Shown here piece after piece: positions 45,579 through 57,500 of a DNA stretch of 64,000 bases. The position numbers were made by a program, and so were the translations under genes. The DNA comes from Oryzias latipes (Eukaryota; Chordata; Actinopteri; Beloniformes; Adrianichthyidae), in contig NC_019866.2 of the NCBI RefSeq assembly GCF_002234675.1, positions 12,863,261 through 12,927,260 on the forward strand, written 5' to 3'. The notes under the pieces are model-generated. The model searched no databases. It worked only from the letters and a program-made list of their open reading frames with translations, and was not told where the DNA came from. Position 1 is the stretch's first letter, and each line of letters begins with the position of its first letter.

Positions 45579-48500
45579 GTACAAATAACCTTTACATTAT
45601 TGTCTTTGTATTTGATTATAAGTATTTTGCTCACACAACCCCTGAAAACCTTGTCCATATGGAATATTTACGTGAAATTTAGGAGAAACATTTGTGAAAC
45701 TAATAACTTTGGGTCAAATTTTGTAACTAAGTACCAAATTGTGATAAATAATCTAATTTACTGATAAAAATGTAATAAATTATGGCATTAAATAAGTCTG
45801 AATAAGTGTGAAGGATGTTGCATTAATTTAGAAAATATGCAAAAAGTTTTTTTTATGTAAGAAAAACATCTGTTATAAAGAGTGTCTGTGACATTGTTTG
45901 CGTTTGATGCTTTATTGTCAGTGCTGGGAAGCATCACTGATCAGCCCTTTTCATCTGTGTTGTCCCCCTTTAAGAAAATGGCACATGGTAGCACATATGC
46001 CGGCAAATGTGCGAGCATTCACACAAGCACATTTTATGGGGAGGGGGTTTAGACTAATGCTTCACAGCTCCATGGCCAGCCTCTCAACGAGCAGCCATTA
46101 TCTTGCATGGAGGAAGTCAGTGAACAGACTGCCAATTAAGCACACACGAGCAGCTGAAGTCAAGTGCATAATGGAGCATTGCTTCCATCCTTCACAGCGA
46201 ACCAAGACCCCAAAACCGCTCGTCCGTCAGACGGCAACAGAATGCGTTGGATCGTTTGTCAGCATACTGTCTGACATGCTCTATAATGAAATCCAGAGTC
46301 ACAATATGGTTTATAACTTTAATGTCTTGAGTGCTGTTTATTGCACACTGTCATTATTGGCTTTGATCAAGAGAGACAGAAGACTGGGAAGACTTTGGTT
46401 TGAGGAGATAAACAAAACCAAAAAAAAATGCTCCATTGTGAAAATTGCATATGAGAATTTTTGTATGAAAGATGTTTTCTTTAAAGTGAGTGAACTTGAT
46501 TAAACAGAAGGGGCTGCACCCGTCAGGTACAAAAGTACCTCATATGTTAATTTTAGAAACGCCTCCGCATAATGGAATACAATTGTACTTAGAAGTCAAA
46601 ACGACAGCAACTTTCTTTCTTGTGGAGAAATAAAAATAATGCAGTGCAGTTTTAATTACAAGCTTTCATTAAGCAAAACCAGCCTTTGAGAAAGCCTTGT
46701 CTACTGGCCTCTGGCTGTGTGCACGTGCTTTGCAGCCTAACAGAGAGATTTTCCTCTGCCTATATCATTGACTTTGCCTCAGGCTCCAGCTCCTCAGGAA
46801 CAGCACAAGCCTAAATGAAGTGTGGCTTCCTGCTCCAGCTCATGAGTTAGTGTCCACCTGGGAGACTGGAGAGCAGTGAAAGAGACTGAAAGGAAGACAA
46901 TGATGGGAACATGTGGGCAGGAATGGGGCATTTTCAAGGAGGGAGGTAGAAGGCCTTAAGTGAAGGTTGTTGTGTTGTGTGTCACAAATGCAGGTAAACA
47001 AGAGCATTGGTGGTTGTGTGTGAGTATTTTTTTAATTTCTTTTAATTTTCAATCCTGTTACTCATTACAACCTGACAGATGTACACAGTGGCGGTTCTAC
47101 CCTGAATTACTCCCCGGGCGAGACCCTCCTCTGCCCCCCCCCCCCCCCCCCCCCCCAATAGAGTCACTTTGTCCATTTATTGTAACTGAAAATACAGTTA
47201 GGAAATATTTAATAAACACAAATAATCTGAAATAAATATTATTAACTACAAATCACACTAATAATACACTAGAATAAATGTAACTGCAGCACTAAGAACA
47301 GAAAACACTAAAACCTAACCTTTGTGGCCTTCCTGATGCAAGCTTGTCAATAACGTCATCATATGAAATCTGCTCCCCCCTGAATGATTGATACTAACAA
47401 CAGCAGGTTAGTGAGTTGCTCCTGAGACATTGGTGATCTCAGGTATGACTTGATCAACTGGAGTTTTGAAAAGCTAACAGCAGCAGCAGCAGCAGCAGCA
47501 GCATCAGCAGCATCAGCAGCAGCAGCAGCATGCTACCATCACAGCTTATTTAACATTATGAACTAATATACAACAATAAAACACAACAAAAACTTTGTGT
47601 TACAGCAGAGCAGACAGACACACAAATCATAACTAATGTTACAAGTTAAGGCAGAGCAAACATTTAAGAATAAATATCTTAAAAATGACGTTATTTGCAA
47701 TATTTGGGCCTACTTCAGTTTTGGTCATGATAGACCAAACAAGAGATTTTTCCTCTGCAACGTTGTTGTTGTTGTAGGGCAGGTAGCATTCGAATTTAGA
47801 AAACGTGCATCTAGCTATGCGTTAATACCCTTTTCTTTGTCTCTTTTCTCCTCTTCTTCTCTTTTCTTTCTAAATTGGGCACCAGCTTTGACCTTTTTTC
47901 TCCATATTTCAGATGTTTTTGCATTTAGCATAAATGTCCTGACATAGGTATCAAGTCTGTCGACTAAACCAACTGTCATCTTAGTGAAAACATTGTTTTG
48001 TTTTCCCATTTTTTATTTGGGCATTTCACACAAAAATAACCAAAAAAGCATGATTTTTTTATACCTTTTTTATACTCGCAGCCCCCCCCGTTCGTCAAAC
48101 ATTTCCAGCAGGAGCGCGTGCAGCTGCACCCAGGGGCGCCAATTCGCTACATGGCGGTGCAATTTTTATTTTTATTTTTTCATCAAGCACTGAGCCGCGG
48201 CCCGCGACCGTTGCCCCCCTGGAAGAAGATCCAGCCAGGTTTGCGCATGCGTTTTGCGCTCCGTGCTCACCTCTCAGCCTGCACCCTTCACCCCGCGCCC
48301 CCTCCCTTCTCCTTCTTCACCCCGCGCCTCCTCCCTTCTCCTTCTCACACACATTTGCGTCTACTTCTCAAAGACAGGAGGGAGCGCAGCTGCGGGGCGG
48401 GGGCGCCGCCAGGTTTCAGGCTGTTACAAACTCTGTGATATAAGTAAACCAATAGTGGTGCATAAAGTATTTTACAAGAGCTGAGCCGCTGGCGCCGCCC

Positions 48501-51500
48501 CTCCGTCATTTTTCCGCCCCGGGCGATCGCCCGTATGGCCCGTGCCTAAAACCGCTACTGGATGTACAAAACAAGACGAAGTGGATCACTGAGATGTGGA
48601 TCCGTCATTAATCCAGGAAGTTCTACAGAACTGCTGCAGCTTTCTCTGAGGCAGCAAGTGTCCTCTGCTTTTAATAAAGGATGTGATGCCATGCTGTGAA
48701 GACATAAGGAAACGGCTTAGCTGCTGTAAAGCTTCAATGCCTGTTTTAAATGTTATTTTTTAAAATGAGCAAATGAAAAAGGAGAGCATGATAAACAAAT
48801 TCTGGGGGGTTTAAACTTTTTTCTATACTTTCACAAAGTCCTTAATGCCCATTTGGCTTTTAATTATTAAAGAAAAAAATAGTGAATTCAAATTCAGAAG
48901 ATACTATCGCTTGATGATGTCAACAATAGTCGCCGTTCACCTACATTAGCACGTAGCTGTTAACACTCAGAAAATACATAACAACATCGATTTTAAAACT
49001 TTAAAAAGTAATGCAAAAACAAAAGCCATTACTCGCAGTAAAATCTAAACTTCTGTGCTTCAGAACACACTCATGTGAAGAAATGCGTTTCTCTTCAGCG
49101 CCACAACAACGCGGGTCACCCTGCCGGCAAAGGGATAGCCAGCCCTAAGTTGCTACAGCTCCTTCTTAAAAAACACTTTTGGACACCACTACATCTTTAC
49201 ATGCCCCTACAACTGGAGCAATATAGGGAGGAGCCAGAGATGTAGGGAAACTCTTCGGATTCAGCCTAAAAAATTCCTCGGCTGTTATATGGGCATATTT
49301 TGTCTAGATTGCAAAGGTTAGCTCCCAGCATGCAAATTAACTAGTCTGTAAAAAAGCTTTGTAGTCCATAAACTTTTTTACATGTGTATAAACTGTATTT
49401 TAACAAAGAAAATTGTTTATTTAGAAAATAAAAGTATTTATTTCTAAAATGTTTCATATTTATAAATTAAAGGATTAGCCAACATTGCACGGATGATATC
49501 TATTAACTTTGCACAAAAACCTGTGTAATAAACAAGCTTCATAAAGAAGCTTAATATCTGGCAGCTATCTCAGCCATTGCCTGGATATTGACTCCTTCAT
49601 AATATCCCTTGATATTGCTTTTTCAAATTAATTTTTATTTTTGGAAGAAACCCATGTGAACCAGGCTAGTACCAATTCTTCAAATGCTCGTTTTTTTGCA
49701 ATGTTCATTGTCCAAAGGAATGTGTTGTTTGGCAGCAATATTTATAAAAAGGTTGTGTTTGACTGCCAAAATAACATATATGTGGTTAGATTCTATATGG
49801 ATCTTTAATATTACAGTTTCATACCATTGTCTCTCAGGTGTTGCTAAGCAATGTATTGGTTACTTCAATCATTCTAGCTTACTTAAAGTGCCTTCTACAG
49901 TACTTTGCCATTGGACAACAACACAAAATAACACATGTATTTTTTGTATTTTTAATAATTCACTTGTTTGAAGGTGTATTAGAATGTCCACATCTAAGAC
50001 TACTCTTCACCTGAATGAACATCTCTAACTAATTTCTGTGTCTGCTTTTAGTTTAATGTTTAAAAGCTACCGAAGCACATTTTTAAAGTAAAAAAAAACT
50101 GTTAACCTGGCAACATATTGCTAAAGTCAACTACTCAGATCAAATTTAATAACACAAATTAACATATCCCAAAACAAAGGGGGAATTAGTCGTTAGCAGA
50201 AGCACATATGCACTTTTTACCAAACAAACATGCAGCTTTTCCATGAGAGGCTTGTGTAACTCAACATCAAAACAGAGAACCCAAATGACTTTTGCAATTA
50301 GCTTCCCACAAATGACGCATGACAGCTTGAGTGCAGTTCATATTAAGAAATAAATAAATAAAAACATCCAGCAAAGCCTTTATGGATCATATCATACAGC
50401 TCTGCTGGGAAATATAGAGTGTAAATGGAGCTTTTGTGAGCATGTCCGAACATCTGCACATATGTGCAAGAAGAGGCATGGGAGATGATTTCATTAATTG
50501 TTTTAGAGTGTCTTTAATGAGATTTTCCAGCTGTGAAGGTGCAAAATCTTGATAGTGCCTTACACAGAAATTTTACCTTCCAGAGAGTGGAGACCACAAC
50601 AAATCAAAATAACAAAACAAAAAACAAAAAACAAAAGGAATATAGTAAAAGGTTTGGAGTTTAAAATCATCATTTAACAAATGTTCCAGATAATTGTCGT
50701 CATCACTAGGTAAGATTAGCCTGTTTTTATCTCCATAAGTAAGGTCAGACACCACAAATGTATGCATGATGGATTGTAAAGGACACAGAGGCCCTTTTGT
50801 GCTGTTGTGTCCCACTTTTATAAGGAAATCCTGGTGGAATTGTTTAACAAATAGTGCCAGCAATTAGTTAGGAGTGGACAGAGCTTTTTTTGTTGTTGCA
50901 ACCTTCAAAACCATGGAATTTGCACATCAGACACTGTATTCATTTTCAAATCCCATTCTTAAGCGTTTTTCTTTTTGCTTTTGACTCGGTGTAAGAAGCA
51001 GACTTTTGGGTCTTCATAATACGTACCATATTTTCACCATAGGATGCAGTGTAATATAAGGTGAGCCATCAATGAATGGTCTATTTTCAAACTTATGTCA
51101 TGTATGAGGCCCACTGCACTACATAGTGCATTAAATGAAACAAGAGTCAGCGATAAATATGTTAGTCAGACTTATTACCTGTGTTCACAGTAACTCTATG
51201 GCAATTCGGACACCATATTCAGTTCTACTTTTTTTATACGGGAAAATAAAATTTAACAAAGTAAAACCTAATAATTAGGATCACTTAAAAAAAGCTACTT
51301 ATGAATCCACTGTATTCTGATGATGAAAATGGGGATAGTTTATAGAAAAAATAAATTTGGCATTGGGGACCATGGGATGGTCCTGCTAGCCCTGGTCTGG
51401 GTGTCTGCCTGGACTGACCGGCAGACACTCTATCTGCTATACCATGCCATATCTGGGGGCCCTGGCTGCCACTACAGCTTCGCCAGGGGTCTTGGTGTGG

Positions 51501-54500
51501 GGACGGCCGGGCACTCTCCCTCTGTAGGCATTCCATTATCCACCTCAGCAGAACATAAACACCCATCTGAGTACAGGTGTCAGCTCACCTTAGGACAATA
51601 GTATGTGTGACAGATTGAAATGCTTTACATGTGTTGGTTTGTGTGCATATGTGTGTGTGAACTGTGGTTGTGTTGAGCACATGTTGACATGATTGTGCAT
51701 TAAGATTTTTGGAGCCAAGTGGTAAGTTTGTAACACTTGAGTGTGTGTGCGGGCAGGCCACGCCCCTTTTGACTAACATTTACACCAGACAGTAATGATG
51801 ATAGTCCTCCAGCATCTTGTTGCCTAATGATTGAACACCCCCCCCCCCCCTCCCGCCACCACCACCTCTGTATTCCTCCAGATTTCCTAAACTCTCCCTT
51901 TCTTCTGTTCCCTTACCTCCGGTCTCCAAATTCCCTTTGTCCAACAAAACAATAAAAAGGATACAAATGTAATCAATTTAAATAAAGTTTAGGCTAAATT
52001 CCAAAGGCATTTATACAAATACACACCTTGTGTGACAGAAGATCCAGAAACCCCTGTTGTAACAGTAAAATATGTCCAACACAAGAGGTCTTCAGCTCCT
52101 ATCTGTCTGCTCAGCTGTTGAACAGAACAAGTTAGAAAAAAATAAAAATACATGTTTTTTGCAAAAATTGTTCAAACCCAATGCATTATGGTTGATATTC
52201 GCCAATCTAGTGAACATCAATGCACATTAGTTTTTCACACAGACTTCTGAGAAATTGCTAGGGCACTGGTTTTTCAGACTGAATTGCTAAAACCAATTTT
52301 TCTGTGACTACACTAACTCCCAACTTTGTCAAAAAAAAACACAGTCTTACACCACTACACGTTAGCCATGTTAGTATATTCAAAATACCTGAAAATCTGC
52401 ATTTACTCCAAACGCGATTCGCACTTGACGGCCCAGACATGTGTGAGGAGGTACCACCAAATGTATGACCGGTGTATGCTTTGGCAATCACATCTCATGT
52501 CTGGGTTCGTGCAATCATTCAGATATTTTTCTGGTTCGCTCCTACTGCAGGAGCTGCATCTAAATGAAACTCGGCATCCGCCTTGTTTCTGTCTCTCTGC
52601 GACCCATTTTGAAGGCTTACTGTCCCGCATTATCCAGAGTGGGGAAAAAATTAAAAACAAGGATAAAAGAAGAAGACCTTTTTTTTATTATTGTCTCAGT
52701 GAAAATAAGAAAAGTTTCAGCTGTATATAAAAATATACAGCTGCCCCCCTATTTCTGCCCGCCAGCCAGCCTCCTGGGGTCACATGTCCAAAGATAAGTC
52801 CCTGATTGGTAGATGTGACACGGCAACCATACCATAGCTTAGATATTAGAACTTTGGCCCAAACTGCGCCCGGTGCTCAAATCGCGATCCCAAGATCTCA
52901 GATTGTGCCAATACCAACGACTTAAAATTGAAACTAGCTGGTACAGATGCGCAAATCGGTGTGAATGCAGATTTACTCCAAACCTTGCTTGCCACAAGTA
53001 AAGGAATAGACTGATATCACTAAAACAAACATTACTGTGACTATGCTACCTCCCAACCATGTTAGTAACATGTAAAAAAATAAAAAACACAGTCCGACAC
53101 CGCTGTACATTAGCCACATCAGCATTCTCAATAACACTCAATCATAAATATATACACAAGGTGCTCCAAATTATAAGGCACACTTTATTTTCATTTTTTT
53201 TTTTTTTAACTAAGGCTTTTGCCTTACAGTGTGGAAAATTTTGTAGTTTTAGTCCTGAGTTTTTGTCCTTTAATCCACTTCATTTGTTGCTTTTTATCCT
53301 GTTTCGCCTCGTGTTTTAACCTTGTAGAACACTTAGAAGACATTTTTGTCCAAAGGGCTAAAGTTGCAACAGCTGCATCATTTTCTCCATCTGATTTGAC
53401 TGTGAATTAATTGTTCTCTTTATGCAGCTAGGTAAGAGAAGTCATTGATAAAACATATTCTCTTGAATGTTTTTCTAAAAACAACAAATGTTGCAGAGCT
53501 TTTTTTTTTTATAGGTCAAAAAAATGGTTCCAAGGAAAAGTTGAGTTTAAGGAGTAAAAAATAGGCACAGTGACTGATGGAGAAGGAAGAATTGCGAGGG
53601 GAGTAACCGCAAATTGGAAACTTCACATCAAAGAGAGAAGGCGAGTATTTAATGGACAGAGGTGAAACTAAAATGACAGGCAATGCCCCACTCTAATCAC
53701 CCTCCCCCTGGAACTAAATCTCCCCATTAGCCAGACTGCAAGGTCGATGACACGCACCCAGAGGTTCTCCTCCCAGCTCAGTGCTCACAGTTAAGAGTTT
53801 TGATCATCATGGAGTGTCTCACCTTTTCCAGATCACATATACAATGAAAATAAATGACTCATTAAACACCAAACAGGAAAACATACCTCAGAAGTAGCAG
53901 CAGCAAATGCATTTTCCCAATATTGTTCAAAACTATTGCAGTCATTTGTGAAAGATTGCTAAGTGATAAGGTAAATTGGATGAATCATATCTGTTTAACC
54001 AGAACTCCCACCTTCCTTCTGCCTTACAAGCAAAATGAATTTGTGAGGAAAAACAAGGTTTGTCTATTTTGTCTTGTAAGTAACAAAACACGTATTCTCT
54101 TTTTTGTGTCTAATGTGGACTGATTAGACAAGTGATGAGGTTAATAAAATGCTGATGAAACTCCACAACAAGCCCTGAAAACTCGATTTCTCTGTGTAAA
54201 TCAAAATGTTCTTTTTTCCCCGATCTGTGTGTTGCTGTCAAATGTTTTTAGAGACTGGAAAAAAATTTAATAGCAAACACTTATTATGTTAGATTAGTTT
54301 TGCCCCAGAGGTAAAGACAGCAAATGAGAGAAAGGCTAATGAAAATAATATATTTGCAGAGCACAGCTGCTCTGTGAACCTGCCCCCCAGAATGCACTAA
54401 CACCAGCATAGATCAGCTGAAAGAGCACATTAGAAAACTCACATAAAAACAGTTATAATATATTTTTTTAGATTTATAAATAAATTGGACTAGCCAAAAC

Positions 54501-57500
54501 CTGCAGCAGGCTGTTGCTAGGTTACGTCTTCAGTAATTCTTTCCCATCCAAAGTAACACAAACATTTCCTCTGTTCCTTGATGCACACACACAAATCAAC
54601 ACACAAACAATGTCTGTCTCTGTGTAGACACACCAACTGTCTGTTTTATGGGTTTAATCTCAGCACTCTTTTGGCCTTTTGGCCCCCCCACCCACATGTT
54701 AGCCGAACTGCCTTAGAGACACCAAGTAGAGGGATGGATGATTAGGAAATGATTCCTCCCAGATCCATTTCTTTTCAACTCCTAAACTTTATTGAGGACC
54801 GTGGTTGGAAGATGAGCAAGAAAAGTAAAAACATGTATATCAGATTGATATTTTCTTTTTTAGAAGAGCTGCTGCACGATGGGGTAGTGTTTAGCACTCT
54901 CACAGCGAGAAGTCCCAAGTTTGAGTCCCAGCAGGGTTCCTTCCAAGAGGAATTTGCATGTTCTCCTCATGCATGGGTTTGTAAGCAGTCTGGCTTCCAA
55001 AAAGATGCTTTATAGCTTATTTGGTAACTCTAAATTGCCTCTTACATGTGAATGTGCGTGGCTTTGTGGCCCTGCAACAAACTGGAGACCTGCCCAGGGT
55101 GTGCCCTGTCTTGTTTGTTGGGATAAGCTCCAGCAGCCCCCAGAGGGACCTAGCAGGCTTGGACACTGGATGGATGGAGAAAAACAGAGAATAATTCTAG
55201 GTGTTCATGATTAAAGCAAATCACAAGACTGTACTGCAAAATGCTCCGCTGGAATGTGTTTTACAGGAATATGTGTCATAGTAGATATGGTTCTCAGCCT
55301 CCGAATTCTGACACAGAGTGAAAACAAGCAAAATAGTGGATTGGGCAACCCTTTATTTTGAAAATTTCCCTCAAAGGAAATGTTATTTTTTACTAGGTTT
55401 GAGTAAGTTTAAATGCTTGTCCATACAGGAAGGCATAAACATTAACATATTTTCAGTATTTGTTTAGTAAAAGACACTTTTGGGCTGTATTTCTGCCTCT
55501 TGGCTGGATCCCCTCAGCAAATCCCAGATATGATGCTGGACACGAGACACAGGAATTAAAAGGATTAAGTCAGAAATTGAATTTAGGCTAAAAATGTTTA
55601 TATTGTTTGGCTTATAACAACAATGCAAACCCGATATTACAAAAAACATTTAGATAAAATCAAAATGAGGACATTTAGCTCTCTGTGTGTTAAATGCAGT
55701 GGGTTTGTTGGGTTGGCTGGGATTTTTTTCATCATAGCACTATAGCTGTTTGCACAGGCAGGTATAACTTTTGTCCAGCTCCTGCTGATTAATCTTCCTC
55801 TTTCTCTCTTTTTTCTCCTCACCTTCTCTTTCAAATCCTTCGGTTGCCCTTCCTGACTTTTACTATGCAGCAAAAAACTGTTCCTACTTCAAACACTTCA
55901 CATCAGGAGAGGAATCAGAAGTTTTTGAAGTGAAGACTCAAAAAGGTAGGTGTGTCTCCACAGTTACAAAGACACAAGGTTACCAAGACGGGGGTCTATC
56001 ATGAATAAGAAACAGCAAACGGATTAATTTTTAAAAACTTGTACAACAACAAAAACAGCTAAAAAAAGGTTGAGCAATAGTAAAAACTAAATTCTCAGCA
56101 CCTTATATCACCTGCACCACATAGTACTTCATGAGTAGTTAAGAAAAAAACAACCACACAGAAACTTAATCTAAATGACCCATCCATTAAATGGTAAAAA
56201 GAAAAATACATTTAAAAACGATTTTTCTTACATTTAAATTTAATTTAAACATTAAATAGAACTGAAAGATGTGCAGTTTCAATTTGGAAAATTACACTGA
56301 ATCAATTTAAATATCAGGGGGAAAAAAGAACATTAAAATGTTAGCTGAAAAGCTTTTATAAAAGTAACAATGCAGGTCTCAGGACTAAATTTTAACCTAT
56401 TCTAGCCTGAATTTGTTGGCAGCTATAACACAAAATATATTTTCCTGTGTTTTTTCAGTCAAGGTGATACTTTAAGTGGAATCCTTGATTAAATGGGAAG
56501 TTGCAAATGAGCACCATATGGCAAGACAAGATTAAAAGTCCCAACAGTAAATTTTTAGTCTACTTCTGAAACCTCTGAAATTAAATGAAAACTAAAGGTT
56601 GCATAAAAACAAAATGTAGTCATTTTTATTCTACAAAATTTTTTTTAAAACTACAAAATAAAAATGTATAGTTTACCACTTGAAATAGGAATACAATCTG
56701 AGGTTTTGTTGTTAACTATATTGTACTTTTAAAATAAACACACTTTCACAACGAGTTCATCTTTTCATCTCTCCGATGAGCTGATGTCTCCAACTTTACA
56801 TGAAAGAACAGTGGCGGAAAAAAGGCACTCATCTGGATACTTATGGAGGTCATTATTTTAGTGTTTTAGATACAGGTATACAACCACAAACATCAATAAA
56901 AAGGATGAGTTTGATTTGTGGCGAGAGCTACAAGGTTTAAATATTTGATCAGAAAAAGCATCATATCTTAGCCTATGGAGTTAAAAATAGCAGTGATCAA
57001 ATCTTAAAAGTCCCACTCCGACCATCTCTTTTCTACTTCAAAAGCGTTCCCAGTGTTCTTTTCCTTCTAATTATGCCGGTTTAGCTAAAAGAAAAAAAAC
57101 CTGTGTCGATTTCCAGGACATAGAGCGGATGTTGTTTATCAGAAATTAGCTTTGTGGGTGGGACTGTTGGGGTGGAGAAAGCCCACCCCCTTCCCATCAG
57201 CCATCTGTTTACGTTCTTTCCCTCAAGCTTACAGCCCTTCACGACTCCAACCTAACATTAAAAAGGGCAAGCAATGTTGAAGCTATTCAGCCAAACAGTT
57301 TAAAGCCAGATGCCAGCTCAGACGAGGAAAACAAAGACGCACACGGATCCACTTTTCCGTAAGTGGATGCATTAAATGGAGTGGAGCAGGGAACTTGTGG
57401 CTTGCTTCTACATCACAGCTACAATTTCTATCCAATGGCATTTTTACGTTTGCTCCTGATTCACAACCATTTGGGTCAAAAAATACTCAGGGACTCAGTT

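Larger units (their letters stand above)
47086..48560 (-). mobile_element. Decayed hAT transposon with ZMYM1-like transposase remnants
   Basis: The left end CAGTGGCGGTTCTA and right end TAAAACCGCTACTG are inverted repeats (12 of 14 agree), and both sides carry the 8-bp duplication GATGTACA. Minus-strand remnants match the TTF/ZMYM1-like hAT transposase: a start-like AGAQFRKKREEEEKRDKEKG (within 47815-48009) and a C-terminal FSKLQLIKSYLRSPMSQEQL (about 47400-47470), then frameshifted ISYDDVIDKLASGRPQ. The central catalytic part is deleted and a CAG-type repeat lies at the junction. The element is inactive; the superfamily is well supported. Confidence 0.85.
47078..48568. repeat. 8-bp target site duplication around the hAT element
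   Basis: GATGTACA at 47078-47085 is repeated exactly at 48561-48568, directly abutting the two inverted ends. Eight bases is the hAT superfamily's target duplication length. Confidence 0.85.
45579..55870. other. cacng1 intron 1 (10.3 kb)
   Basis: Holds a hAT element at 47086-48560, simple repeats, a degenerate repeat region near 51-53 kb and a SINE-like copy, each listed separately. A 201-codon open frame at 45898-46503 has no recognisable domain and is treated as chance. Confidence 0.75.
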
